Assembly (NCBI RefSeq): GCF_004761865.1
Contig: NZ_SJDM01000015.1
Location: forward strand, 1-64,000
Length of the DNA stretch: 64,000 nucleotides
Source of the DNA: Crenalkalicoccus roseus
GTDB taxonomy: Bacteria; Pseudomonadota; Alphaproteobacteria; Acetobacterales; Acetobacteraceae
Direction: 5' to 3'
The notes under the pieces are model-generated. The model worked only from the letters and a program-made list of their open reading frames with translations. It was not told the DNA's origin and did no database searches. The translations under genes were made by a program, and so were the position numbers. Position 1 is the stretch's first letter. Each line of letters begins with the position of its first letter. Positions 24,692 through 33,265 of this stretch are shown here, one piece after another.

Positions 24692-26743
24692 ATGAGCGGA
24701 CACCGCACGGACACCGACGACGCGCTGCGCGCCCTCGCCGAGGAGGCCGGCATCGTCACCGTCTGGGAGGACGGCCAGGGACGGATGCGCGAGGTGGCGC
24801 CCGAGGCGCTGCGCGCCGTGCTGCGGGCCCTTGGCCTGCCGGAGCGGGTCGGGGAGGCGCGCGCCGCCCTCGCCGAGCGCGCCGCGCGCCTGCCGCCGCT
24901 GCTGACCCTGCCCTGCGGTCCGGACGGGGCGCATGTGCCCGGCGCGGCGGTGGGCGACGGCTTCCGGCTCGACCTCGAGGGCGGCGGGCGCCGCGAGGGG
25001 CGGCTGGAGCGCGGCCTCGGCGGCGAGCCCCGCCTGCCCGCCCTCGACATTCCGGGCTATCACCGCCTCACCCTCGATGCCGGCCAGGCGGTGGTCGCCG
25101 CGGCACCGCCGCGTTGCTTCACGCTGCAGGAGGCCGGGGCGGCGCGGCACCGCGGCCGGGCGCCCTGGGGGCTCGCGGTGCAGATCCCCTCGCTGCGCCG
25201 GCGCGGCGACCTCGGCATCGGCGATTTCGGCGCGGTCGCCGACTTCGCCCGCGCGGCGGCGCGGCATGGCGCGGCGGCGCTCGCGGTCAGCCCGGCGCAT
25301 GCGCTGTTCAGCGCCGATCCCGACAAATTCGGTCCCTACGCCCCCTCGACGCGGCTGTTCCTGAACGTCCTGCTCGCCGACCCCGAGGCGGCGCTCGGCC
25401 CGCTGCCGGAGCCGGAGGGGGCCGATGACGGCGGCGCCGGTCTGATCGACTGGCCGGCGGCGGCGCGGCGCAAGCTCGCGCGGCTGCGGGACCTGTTCGG
25501 GCGCGCCGCGGATCATCCGGGCTTCGCCGCGTTCCGCGCCGCCGCCGGCCCGGCGCTCGAGGACCATGCGCGCTTCGAGGCGCTGCACGCCCACCTCTTC
25601 GGCCGCGATCCGGCGCTGTGGAACTGGCGGGACTGGCCCGAGGATCTCCGCGCCCCCGGCGCCCCGGGCGTGCAGCGCTTCGCCCGCGACCATCCGGGCG
25701 AGGTCGCCTTCCACGCCTTCTGCCAGTGGCTCGCCGACGCCTCCCGCGAGGCGGCGCAGCGCGCGGCGCGTGAGGCCGGCATGCCGATCGGCCTGGTCGC
25801 CGACCTCGCCGTCGGCACCGATGGCGGCGGCAGCCATGTCTGGTCCCGGCAGCGGGAGATCCTGCAGGGGGTGAGCGTCGGCGCCCCGCCCGACGCCTTC
25901 TCCCCGCTCGGGCAGGATTGGGGGCTGACCGCCTTCTCGCCGCTGGAGATGCGGGCGGGCGGCTTCGCCGCCTTCCTCGAATTGCTGCGCGCCGCCTTCC
26001 GCCATGCCGGGGGCGTGCGGGTGGACCACGTGATGGGGCTGCAGCGCCTCTGGGTGGTGCCGCACGGCGCCGGCCCGACGGAGGGCGCCTATCTGCGCTA
26101 CCCGCTTGACGACCTGCTGCGCCTGCTGGCGCTGGAATCGCACCGCCACCGCGCCATCGTCATCGGCGAGGATCTCGGCACCCTGCCGCACGGCTTCCAC
26201 GGCCGCATGGAGCGGGCCGGCATCCTCGGCATGCGCGTGCTGTGGTTCGAGCAGGAGCGCGACGGCAGCTTCCGCCCGCCGCCATCCTGGTCGCGCGAGG
26301 CCATCGCCATGACCAGCACCCACGACCTGCCGACCGTCGCCGGCTGGTGGCACGGCCGCGACATCGCCTGGCGGGAGCGCCTCTCCCTTTTCCCCTCCGC
26401 CGGCGACGCCGCCGCCGAGCGGGCGCGGCGCGAGGCCGAGCGCGCGGCGCTGTGGCGCAGCCTGCTGGAGAGCGGCGCGGCGAGCGGCGCGCAGCCCGCC
26501 CCCGACGATCCGGCGCCGGTGGTGGAGGCGGCGCCGGCGCATCTCGGCCGCGCCGCCTGCGCGCTGGCGATCCTGCCGGTCGAGGACGCGCTCGGCCTCG
26601 AGGAGCAGCCGAACCTGCCCGGCACCACGGACGGGCACCCGAACTGGCGCCGGCGCCTGCCGGGCGAGGCCGCGGCGCTGCCCGACGAGCCGGCGGTGGC
26701 GCGGCGGCTGTCGGCGCTAGCGCTGGCGCGACCGGAGGGGTGA
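24692..26743 (+). CDS. malQ: 4-alpha-glucanotransferase (amylomaltase)
   Basis: A 683-residue GH77 enzyme that transfers oligoglucan segments, feeding maltodextrins released by GlgX back into longer chains. Motifs are WGLAVQIPSLRRRGDLGIGD, FGPYAPSTRLFLN, nucleophile Asp445 in VRVDHVMGLQRLW, Glu493 in VIGEDLGTLP and Asp545 in TSTHDLPTVAGWW. The N-terminal about 150 residues are the extension typical of the long, E. coli-like MalQ class. It is the last gene of the glgE-treS-glgB-glgX-malQ run, with a 13-base spacing from glgX. Confidence 0.96.
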   Translation: MSGHRTDTDDALRALAEEAGIVTVWEDGQGRMREVAPEALRAVLRALGLPERVGEARAALAERAARLPPLLTLPCGPDGAHVPGAAVGDGFRLDLEGGGRREGRLERGLGGEPRLPALDIPGYHRLTLDAGQAVVAAAPPRCFTLQEAGAARHRGRAPWGLAVQIPSLRRRGDLGIGDFGAVADFARAAARHGAAALAVSPAHALFSADPDKFGPYAPSTRLFLNVLLADPEAALGPLPEPEGADDGGAGLIDWPAAARRKLARLRDLFGRAADHPGFAAFRAAAGPALEDHARFEALHAHLFGRDPALWNWRDWPEDLRAPGAPGVQRFARDHPGEVAFHAFCQWLADASREAAQRAAREAGMPIGLVADLAVGTDGGGSHVWSRQREILQGVSVGAPPDAFSPLGQDWGLTAFSPLEMRAGGFAAFLELLRAAFRHAGGVRVDHVMGLQRLWVVPHGAGPTEGAYLRYPLDDLLRLLALESHRHRAIVIGEDLGTLPHGFHGRMERAGILGMRVLWFEQERDGSFRPPPSWSREAIAMTSTHDLPTVAGWWHGRDIAWRERLSLFPSAGDAAAERARREAERAALWRSLLESGAASGAQPAPDDPAPVVEAAPAHLGRAACALAILPVEDALGLEEQPNLPGTTDGHPNWRRRLPGEAAALPDEPAVARRLSALALARPEG

Positions 26744-26780
26744 GGGCGGTCGCGGAACCCGGCCGCCTACGGAACGGCGC

Positions 26781-26805
26781 GGAACCGAACCCAGCCTGAC
26801 GCGTG
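26781..26805 (+). promoter_or_regulatory. EcfG-type stress promoter candidate for otsA
   Basis: GGAAC (26781-26785) and CGTG (26802-26805) are separated by 16 bases. They match the alphaproteobacterial general-stress consensus GGAAC-N16/17-CGTT with one mismatch. The otsA start lies about 118 bases downstream. otsA belongs to the EcfG regulon in several alphaproteobacteria, which supports the call. Confidence 0.4.
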
Positions 26806-26923
26806 GAATGTGGCGGAAGCGGCGCCGCTTTGTGGCTCACGGGAGTTTTGCTCGACGCCGCCTCCGGGCGGCTGCCTTGGTGTGATGGGCGCCCGGTCAC
26901 CCGTGGGCACTGCTGGAGGTGGG

Positions 26924-28318
26924 ATGAGCCGCATCGTTGTCGTGTCGAACCGGGTGCCCGTGCCGGCCGGGAATGCCGGGCAGGCCGGTGGTCTGGCGGT
27001 GGCCCTGCTCGGGCTGATGGAGCGCCGCGGCGGCCTCTGGTTCGGCTGGAGCGGCGCCGTGGTCGAGCGTTCCGGCCAGCCGACCGTGACCCAGCGCGGC
27101 GCCGTCGGCTACGCCACCCTGGACCTGACCGAGGCCGAGCACCGCGGCTACTACACCGGCTACTCCAACGGCGTGCTGTGGCCGATGCTGCACGGCCTGC
27201 CGCACCTGATCGCCTTCCGCCGCCAGGACCTCGACACCTACCGCCGGGTCAACCGCCGCTTCGCCGACTGCCTGGTGCCGATGCTGCGCCGCGACGACCG
27301 CATCTGGGTGCACGACTATCACCTGCTGTCGCTGCCGGGCGCCCTGCGGGCGCGCGGCGTGCGCAACCCGACCGGCTTCTTCCTGCACGTGCCCTTCCCG
27401 GCGCCCGACGCCGCCTCGGTCGCCCCCGGCATCCGCGCCCTGGTGCAGGACGTGCTGGAGGCCGACCTGATCGGCTTCCAGACCGCGGCAGACCGCGACA
27501 ATTTCGCCTCCGCCGCCAGCGGCCTCGCCGGCGCGACGCGGCGCGCGGAGGACCGGCTGGAGCATGGCGGGCGGCATGTCCGCCTCGGCATCTTCCCCGC
27601 CGAGATCAACGCGCGCGAATTCGCCGCCACCGCCGAGGCGCAGATGCGCGAGGAGCCGGCGCGCCTGCTGCGACGCTCGCTCGACGGGCAGGCGCTGCTG
27701 CTCGGCGTGGACCGTCTCGACCCGACCAAGGGGCTGCCGGAGCGGCTCGAAGCCTTCTCCCGGATGCTGGCCCGCCGCCCGAACCAGGCCGTGACCTTCC
27801 TGCAGATCGCCGCCCCCTCGCGCGAGGAGGTCGTGGCCTACCGGCGCCTGCGTACCGAGCTCGATGCCAGCGCCGGAGCCATCAACAGCGAGCATGGCGA
27901 GCCGCACTGGGTGCCGCTGCGCATGCTGGCGCGGGCGCAGCGGCGGGACACGGTCGCGGGCTTCATGCGGCTCGCCCGCGTCGGGGTGGTGACGCCGCTG
28001 CGCGACGGCATGAACCTCGTCGCCAAGGAGTTCGTGGCGGCGCAGGATCCGCGCGACCCCGGCGTGCTCGTGCTCTCCTGCTTCGCGGGCGCGGCGGCGC
28101 AGCTCCCCTCCGCGCTGCTGGTCAACCCGCACGACGTCGAGGGCATGGCGGAGGCGCTGCAGGCCGCCCTCGACATGCCGCTCGAGGAGCGGCGGGCGCG
28201 CTGGCAGGCGAGCTGGGCGGCGATCGCCGAGGCGACGCCCGAGGCCTGGGGCGAGTCCTTCCTGCGCGCCCTCGCGCCCGAGGACCTCGCCGGCATCCCA
28301 GCGGCCGGGGTGGCCTGA
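26924..28318 (+). CDS. otsA: Trehalose-6-phosphate synthase
   Basis: A 464-residue GT20 enzyme making trehalose-6-phosphate from a nucleotide-glucose and glucose-6-phosphate. It begins MSRIVVVSNRVPVP and has WFGWSG, YYTGYSNGVLWPMLH, WVHDYHLLSLPGALR, GFFLHVPFPAP, VDRLDPTKGLPERL, and the C-terminal LRDGMNLVAKEFVAAQ. ATG 26924 follows GGAGGTGGG; a longer in-frame start is unlikely. It stands 180 bases after malQ behind its own promoter. No OtsB domain is fused and no otsB is next to it, so the phosphatase must be elsewhere. Confidence 0.96.
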   Translation: MSRIVVVSNRVPVPAGNAGQAGGLAVALLGLMERRGGLWFGWSGAVVERSGQPTVTQRGAVGYATLDLTEAEHRGYYTGYSNGVLWPMLHGLPHLIAFRRQDLDTYRRVNRRFADCLVPMLRRDDRIWVHDYHLLSLPGALRARGVRNPTGFFLHVPFPAPDAASVAPGIRALVQDVLEADLIGFQTAADRDNFASAASGLAGATRRAEDRLEHGGRHVRLGIFPAEINAREFAATAEAQMREEPARLLRRSLDGQALLLGVDRLDPTKGLPERLEAFSRMLARRPNQAVTFLQIAAPSREEVVAYRRLRTELDASAGAINSEHGEPHWVPLRMLARAQRRDTVAGFMRLARVGVVTPLRDGMNLVAKEFVAAQDPRDPGVLVLSCFAGAAAQLPSALLVNPHDVEGMAEALQAALDMPLEERRARWQASWAAIAEATPEAWGESFLRALAPEDLAGIPAAGVA

Positions 28319-28428
28319 GGCGCGGCGGTCGGCCGGCGCCGCCTCGGGGCCGGGGCGCACCGCTGGAGCCGCCAGCCACCCGGCCGCGCCCGCGGAGGCG
28401 GCTCCGGCCCATGGTCCGTGGGGCTGAG

Positions 28429-29622
28429 TCACGCGCCCGGCCGGTTCTGGCCCTCCGCGACCAGCGCCAGCACCTCGCCCCCGGGGCCGAGGGTGTAGCG
28501 CCGGCCGGCCCAGCGCAGCTCGCGCCCCGCTCCGCCGCCCAGCGCCGCCGCCAGATGCAGCGCGAGCGCCAGCGGCTGCAGCCAGGGGCCGCGCCGCAGC
28601 GTCCGCGCCGCCACGGCGGCTTCCGCGGGCGGCAGCACGCGGCGGGCGATCGCTGTGCGCAGCGCCGCGCGGATCGCCCCCAGCGCGGCGGCGGCGAGCA
28701 GGCAGGCGGCCGCGGCGGTGCTGCCCCGCGCCGCGCCGGCCAGCGCCGCCGCCCCCCCGGCGGCGGGAAGCAGCAGCGCCAGCGCCGCCAGCGCCCAGGC
28801 GCGCGGCGCCAGCAGCCGCACCAGCCGGTATTGCCGACACCCGAAGCGCAGCGCGTCGCGCAGCGTCATCGCCACCGGATTCGCCGGGCGCACCTCGAGC
28901 GGCGCGTAGATGCGCAGCCCGGCCGCCCGGGCGGCGCGGGTGAGGGCGAGATCGTCGGACACGGCGCGGCGCCAGGCCCGCGGCAGATCCAGCCGTTCCA
29001 GCGCCGCGCGCGAGAGGGCGGTGGCGCCGCCCCAGCAGAGGTTGCAGCGCGCGCAGCGGGGCAGGGTGGCGATCGCCATCTCCGCCAGCGCCGCCAGGGT
29101 CGAGCCCAGGGCGCGATCGGCCGGCAGGGTCCAGCGGTAGCCGGTGGCGATCTCGCCCTGCCCGGCCAGCACCGGGCGCAGCAGGCGGGAGAGCAGGTCG
29201 GGCGGCGGCCGCATGTCGGCGTCCAGCGTCACCACCGCCGCCTCCTCCCGCAGGCGGGAGAGGGCGGCGAGCAGGTTCTGCACCTTCTGCCCGCGCCCCT
29301 CGGCCGGCCCGGCCGCCACCACCGAGGCGCGGGCCGGATCGGCGGCAGCGAAGCCCGCCAGGGCGGGCCAGGCGGGGTCCGCCTCCGATTCGAGGGCGAA
29401 GACCGCGCGCCAGCGCGGATAGTCCTGCGCCGCCAGCCCCGCCAGGAAGCCGTCGAGGCCCGGCAGCGGGCCGCGCACCGGCACCAGCACCAGCACCGGC
29501 GGCAGCGCCCGCGGCGCCGGCTGCGGCCGGCCGAGCAGGCGCAGATACCAGGCGCAGAGCAGCGTCGCGGCCAGGGCCTGCGCCATCCAGGCCGCCAGCA
29601 GCGCGCCCGCCGCCACTTCCAT
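28429..29622 (-). CDS. Membrane family-2 glycosyltransferase
   Basis: A 397-residue protein. A membrane helix at about 5-28 is followed by a GT2 catalytic domain: PVLVLVPVRGPLPGLDGFLAGL, AEGRGQKVQNLLAAL, the DxD motif in VVTLDADMRPP, and SDDLALTRAARAAGL. RQYRL stands where QxxRW is usual. Two or three helices follow (about 270-330). The layout resembles ceramide-glucosyltransferase-like or hopanoid-type GT2 proteins, so the acceptor is probably a lipid, but no neighbour gives the substrate. It is divergent from the hydantoinase-like gene with 75 bases between the starts. Confidence 0.8.
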   Translation of the reverse strand: MEVAAGALLAAWMAQALAATLLCAWYLRLLGRPQPAPRALPPVLVLVPVRGPLPGLDGFLAGLAAQDYPRWRAVFALESEADPAWPALAGFAAADPARASVVAAGPAEGRGQKVQNLLAALSRLREEAAVVTLDADMRPPPDLLSRLLRPVLAGQGEIATGYRWTLPADRALGSTLAALAEMAIATLPRCARCNLCWGGATALSRAALERLDLPRAWRRAVSDDLALTRAARAAGLRIYAPLEVRPANPVAMTLRDALRFGCRQYRLVRLLAPRAWALAALALLLPAAGGAAALAGAARGSTAAAACLLAAAALGAIRAALRTAIARRVLPPAEAAVAARTLRRGPWLQPLALALHLAAALGGGAGRELRWAGRRYTLGPGGEVLALVAEGQNRPGA

Positions 29623-29697
29623 GCCGCGCTCCCCTCACGCTTTGCGCCGCCCCCGGCGCGGCGCCATCATGCCGCCTCGGCGCGAGGGAGGGCAGGG

Positions 29698-31152
29698 ATG
29701 GCGGAGTACGAGCTGGCGGTGCGGGGCGGGATGGTGGCGACCGGCTTCGGCACCGCGCGCTGCGACATCGGCATAAGCGGCGGGCGCATCGCCGCCCTCG
29801 CCGGGCGCATCGCCGACGCCGCCGAGACCATCGAGGCGGACGGGCTGCTGGTGCTGCCGGGCGGGGTGGACAGCCACTGCCACATCGAGGAGCCGCAGCC
29901 GGACGGTTCGGTGATCGAGGAGAGTTTCCTCACCGCCTCCGCCTCCGCCTTCGCCGGCGGCACCACCTCCGTCGTCTGCTTCGTGCCGCAGTGGAAGGGC
30001 CACGGCGTGTGGGAGCGCTACCGCGACCACCGCCGCCGCGCCGCGGGCGGGATGCTGGACTACGCCTTCCACCAGATCATCAGCGACCCCACCGATGCCG
30101 TGCTGGAGGAGGAGCTGCCGCGCCTGGTGGCGGAGGGGGTGCGCAGCCTGAAGGTGTTCCTCACCTACGACGCGCTGCACCTGACGGATGCCGGGTATCT
30201 GCGCGTGCTGGCGGCGGCGCGGCGGCTCGGCTGCCTGGTCACCGTGCACTGCGAGAACTACGACGCGATCACCTGGCGCACCGGGGCGCTGCTCGCCGCC
30301 GGGCTGACGGCGCCGAAATACCATGCCTGGTCGCGCCCTCCGGTGGTGGAGCGGGAGGCGACGCACCGCGCCATCGCGCTCGCCGAGCTGGTGGACCAGC
30401 CGATCCAGGTCTTCCACGTGAGCTGCGCCGAGGCGGCGGAGGAGATCGCCCGCGCCCAGGCCCGCGGCGTGAAGGTGTGGGGCGAGACCTGCCCGCAATA
30501 CCTGACGCTGACCGCCGCCGACATGGACCGGCCCGGCTTCGAGGGCGCCAAGTTCATGTGCAGCCCCGCGCCGCGCGACGCCGCGGAGCACGAGCGGCTG
30601 TGGGAGATGATCCGCCGCGGCGTGCTCGACGTCGTCTCCTCCGACCACAGCGGCTTCTCCTTCGAGGGGGAGCGCGGCAAGCGCAGGCACGGCGCCGGCG
30701 CCCCGTTCCGCGACATTCCGAACGGCGTCCCCGGCCTCGCCGCGCGGCTGCCGCTGCTGTTCAGCGAGGGGGTGGCGAAGGGGCGCATCACCCTCGACGA
30801 GTTCGTGCGCCTGACCGCGTGGAACCCGGCGCGGCTGATGGGCCTCGCGCCGCGCAAGGGCGCGATCCAGGTGGGGGCGGACGCCGACCTCGTGCTGTGG
30901 GATCCGCGGCGGAGGGTGCGCCTGACCAACGCGCTGATGCGCCACGCCATCGACTACACCCCCTATGAGGGGATGGAGGTGACGGGCTGGCCGGTGGCGA
31001 CGCTGCGCCGCGGCGCGGTGGTGATGCGCGACGGCGAGGTGACGGCCGAGCCCGGCACCGGTGCCTTCCTGCCGCGGGAACCCTATGCCTTCATCCGCCC
31101 GCGCGGCGTGCTGGCGGACGGGTTCGACGCCGCGCCGGCGCCGGGGCGCTGA
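29698..31152 (+). CDS. Dihydropyrimidinase/hydantoinase-like amidohydrolase
   Basis: A 484-residue cyclic-amidohydrolase of the D-hydantoinase/dihydropyrimidinase group. The metal ligands His60 and His62 sit in GGVDSHCHIEEP, the carboxylated lysine is Lys152 in SLKVFLTYD, and later ligands are in VTVHCEN and IQVFHVSCAEAA with Asp in VVSSDHSGF. The length fits the family. The GAGGGAGGGCAGGG just before ATG 29698 is a strong ribosome site. The substrate-loop sequence (IEEPQPDGSVIEESF) differs from the usual ELPFGGT pattern, so the exact cyclic amide is uncertain. No hydantoin carbamoylase or transporter is adjacent. Confidence 0.85.
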   Translation: MAEYELAVRGGMVATGFGTARCDIGISGGRIAALAGRIADAAETIEADGLLVLPGGVDSHCHIEEPQPDGSVIEESFLTASASAFAGGTTSVVCFVPQWKGHGVWERYRDHRRRAAGGMLDYAFHQIISDPTDAVLEEELPRLVAEGVRSLKVFLTYDALHLTDAGYLRVLAAARRLGCLVTVHCENYDAITWRTGALLAAGLTAPKYHAWSRPPVVEREATHRAIALAELVDQPIQVFHVSCAEAAEEIARAQARGVKVWGETCPQYLTLTAADMDRPGFEGAKFMCSPAPRDAAEHERLWEMIRRGVLDVVSSDHSGFSFEGERGKRRHGAGAPFRDIPNGVPGLAARLPLLFSEGVAKGRITLDEFVRLTAWNPARLMGLAPRKGAIQVGADADLVLWDPRRRVRLTNALMRHAIDYTPYEGMEVTGWPVATLRRGAVVMRDGEVTAEPGTGAFLPREPYAFIRPRGVLADGFDAAPAPGR

Positions 31153-31179
31153 TCCGGCGCCGGCGGGGGGCGGCGCACC

Positions 31180-31809
31180 TCAGGACAGGGCCGCCGCGAA
31201 GCCGCGCGCCGTCGCCGGCCGCGCCATCATCGCCTCGTACCAGCGCCGCACGTTCGGGACCTCCCCGAGATCCACGCGGTGGCGCTGGTGCCGCCAGGCC
31301 CAGCCGAGGATGGCGAAATCGGCGATGCTCGGCTCGCCCTCGGTGGCGACGAAGTCCCGCCCCGCCAGGCGCCGGTCGAGCACGCCGTAGAGCCGCCGCG
31401 TCTCCTTGCCGTAGCGTTCGAGCCCGTACTCCTTCGCCGGCCCGTCCGGCTGCATCAGGAAGTGGTGCACCTGCCCCGGCATCGGGCCGAAGCCGCCCAT
31501 CTGCCACATCAGCCATTCGTAGACCGGCACCCGCGCGCGCAGGTCGCGCGGCAGGAACCTCCCGGTCTTCTCGCCGAGATAGAGCAGGATCGCCCCGCTC
31601 TCGAACACGCTGATCGGGCGCCCGTCCGGCCCCTCCGGATCCACGATCGCCGGAATCCGGTTGTTCGGGCTGATGCGCAGGAACTCCGCGCCGAATTGCT
31701 CGCCCTTGGTGATGTTGACCGGCCGCACGGCGTAGGGGAGGCCCATCTCCTCCAGCGCCACGCTGATCTTGCGGCCGTTGGGCGTGTCCCATGTGTAGAG
31801 CTCGATCAT
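31180..31809 (-). CDS. Nu-class glutathione S-transferase-like protein (YfcG/YghU type)
   Basis: A 209-residue protein with a thioredoxin-fold N-terminal half, MIELYTWDTPNGRKISVALE, then ISPNNRIPAIVDPEG and FESGAILLYLGEKTGRFLP. These match E. coli YfcG. Thr9 and Asn11 take the place of the catalytic Tyr/Ser/Cys, as in the Nu class that binds two glutathiones and acts as a disulfide-bond reductase. The helical C-terminal domain carries WLMWQMGGFGPMPGQ. It is convergent with the hydantoinase-like gene (27 bases between stops). Confidence 0.9.
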   Translation of the reverse strand: MIELYTWDTPNGRKISVALEEMGLPYAVRPVNITKGEQFGAEFLRISPNNRIPAIVDPEGPDGRPISVFESGAILLYLGEKTGRFLPRDLRARVPVYEWLMWQMGGFGPMPGQVHHFLMQPDGPAKEYGLERYGKETRRLYGVLDRRLAGRDFVATEGEPSIADFAILGWAWRHQRHRVDLGEVPNVRRWYEAMMARPATARGFAAALS

Positions 31810-31846
31810 GCGCGTCCGGCTTCCGTTCTCCTGACCGAGGGCACCC

Positions 31847-31912
31847 TAGAGCAGATCGCGGAGGGCTGGAAACGGCCGGGAGGGAGCGTGATCCGCCAAG
31901 GCCGATCGCGCC
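31847..31912. repeat. Interspersed intergenic repeat, copy 3
   Basis: TAGAGCAGATCGCGGAGGGC resembles the repeat at 1296 (TAGAGCGGGTCGCGGACGGC), and GCGTGATCCGCCA at 31887-31899 is identical to 451-463. So this copy joins in one stretch the pieces seen separately at 454 and 1296. It occupies the left part of the 287-base gap between the GST gene and the TM2 gene. I saw nothing else clear in that gap. Confidence 0.55.
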
Positions 31913-32096
31913 GCGGCCCGGCCGCCTCGGCGAGGCGTGGCCGCCCGGCCACGCCGCGCGGCGAAGCGGCCGTCCGCGCCGCGAAACGTCTTCACAGCGC
32001 GCGCCCGGCCGCGCATCCTGGCCCTCTGCCACGCGGCCCATGGGGGCCGGGCGATCAGCGTCCGGTGGGCGGTGCGGCGGAAGGGGAACAGAAGAC

Positions 32097-32369
32097 ATGA
32101 ACGCCGTCCTCAAACCCGGCAGCCGCCGATCGGTGGGGCTTGCCTATCTGCTGTGCCTCGGCCTCGGCGTGCTCGGCCTGCACCGGCTGTATCTCGGCCG
32201 GGGTCTCTCCGCCGCGGGGATGGCGGCGATCACGCTGCTGTCCCTGCCGCTGCTCGGCAGCGGCCTCGGCCTGCTCGGCCTGGTCGCGACCGGCACCTGG
32301 GTCCTGGCCGACCTGCTGCTGATCCCGACCATGGCGCGCGAGGCGAATGAGGGCCTGGCCTTCGCCTGA
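32097..32369 (+). CDS. TM2-domain membrane protein
   Basis: A 90-residue protein. The TM2 pattern is clear: VGLAYLLCLGLGVLGLHRLYLGRG is the first helix and the family's G-x-x-G-x-HR-x-YLG element, followed by a second helix pair (AAITLLSLPLLGSGLGLLGL and GTWVLADLLLIP). TM2 proteins are small integral membrane proteins of uncertain function. The start ATG 32097 follows AAGGGGAACAGAAG. A perfect hairpin follows the stop. Confidence 0.85.
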   Translation: MNAVLKPGSRRSVGLAYLLCLGLGVLGLHRLYLGRGLSAAGMAAITLLSLPLLGSGLGLLGLVATGTWVLADLLLIPTMAREANEGLAFA

Positions 32370-32378
32370 GGCCCCGCC

Positions 32379-32402
32379 GCGCGGATCGTGACCGATCCGC
32401 GC
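32379..32402. terminator. Perfect hairpin between convergent genes
   Basis: GCGCGGATCG (32379-32388) and CGATCCGCGC (32393-32402) form a ten-pair perfect stem with a TGAC tetraloop, nine bases after the TM2 stop. It is followed by TTGGGG on this strand. It lies between two converging genes and probably serves as a bidirectional terminator. Its GGATCGTGA core is loosely like the GTGATCC repeat family, to which it might belong. Confidence 0.5.
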
Positions 32403-32460
32403 TTGGGGCGCGGCACCGTGCCTCAGGCCGCGTCCCGCCCTCCGGGATCCGCCTCGGCGG

Positions 32461-33165
32461 TCAGAACAGGCCCGTCGCCGGCGCCGGGCGGGCAGGCCGC
32501 ACGCCGCCCGCGCGGCGCGGCCGCGGCGGGGGCAGGGCGCCGCCCGTGTTGCGGCCGATGGTCGGCCCCTCATAGCCGTCATCCGCGATCAGGCGGAGCT
32601 GCACCGCCGCGCCCGGCGCCGCCTGGGGCGGCGCGACCTCGAGCGGCACGGGCCAGAAGCACTCGGTGCGCTCCTCGCCGCGCAGCGCGAGGAACACCAC
32701 GCGCTCGACGCGCCCGCCTTCCCCGGTCTCCACGGCGAAGCGGAACAGCAGCCCGTCCTCCTCCGCCTGCCGGCCGAGGGCGAGGGAGAGCTGGCGGGCC
32801 TCCACCTCCTGGCAGCGCAGGGTGCGGTCGGTCGGCTCCTCGGCGGGGCCGCGGTAGAAGCGCACCGGCACCTCGTCGATCAGGAAGACGAAGTGGTGGC
32901 TCTCGTCGAGCACGCTGAGCCAGGGGTAGTGCCCCGCCTCGGCGGTGCGGCGCAGCCGGTGGCGGCTGAAGGCATAGGCGCGGCAGCCGATGGACCAGGG
33001 ATCGTCGCCGAGCTCGTGGCTGGCCATGGCGATGGCGTCGCGCCGGGCGTTGGCGAGCAGCCGCGCGCAGACCTGCAACCGCTCCGCGGTCAGCGAGGGG
33101 TGCAGATCCCACGGCATCACCCGCGGGGGCGGAGCGGCGCCAGGGGCATCTCCGGTCTCGGCCAT
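32461..33165 (-). CDS. Conserved-looking protein of unknown function
   Basis: About 234 residues from ATG 33165. I do not recognise the family. It is soluble, without signal peptide or membrane helix. Residues about 15-175 look like a folded domain: HPSLTAERLQVCARLLANAR, DPWSIGCRAYAFSRHRLRR, HHFVFLIDEVPVRFYRG, LALGRQAEEDGLLFRFAVET. A Pro/Arg-rich disordered tail (RPRRAGGVRPARPAPA) ends it. Codon use and internal order suggest a real gene, as does the gap structure on both sides. It is convergent with the TM2 gene and has an intergenic repeat upstream of its start. Confidence 0.65.
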   Translation of the reverse strand: MAETGDAPGAAPPPRVMPWDLHPSLTAERLQVCARLLANARRDAIAMASHELGDDPWSIGCRAYAFSRHRLRRTAEAGHYPWLSVLDESHHFVFLIDEVPVRFYRGPAEEPTDRTLRCQEVEARQLSLALGRQAEEDGLLFRFAVETGEGGRVERVVFLALRGEERTECFWPVPLEVAPPQAAPGAAVQLRLIADDGYEGPTIGRNTGGALPPPRPRRAGGVRPARPAPATGLF

Positions 33166-33192
33166 GCGCGCATTCCCGATTCGCAACGCGAG

Positions 33193-33245
33193 TCTAGCGC
33201 CTGATCCGCGCAGGCGGGAGCGCCGGAGCGGCGGATCACGCCGCG
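33193..33245. repeat. Interspersed intergenic repeat, copy 4
   Basis: TCTAGCGCCTGATC at 33193-33206 is identical to the end of the copy near 1398-1411. The other end reads GGCGGATCACGC, the reverse complement of the GCGTGATCCGCC found in copies 1 and 3. Thus both ends of the family occur here in one 53-base element, lying between the start of the unknown gene and the end of the YeiH-like gene. Confidence 0.5.
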
Positions 33246-33265
33246 GCATGGGCGCGTCGGCCCTC

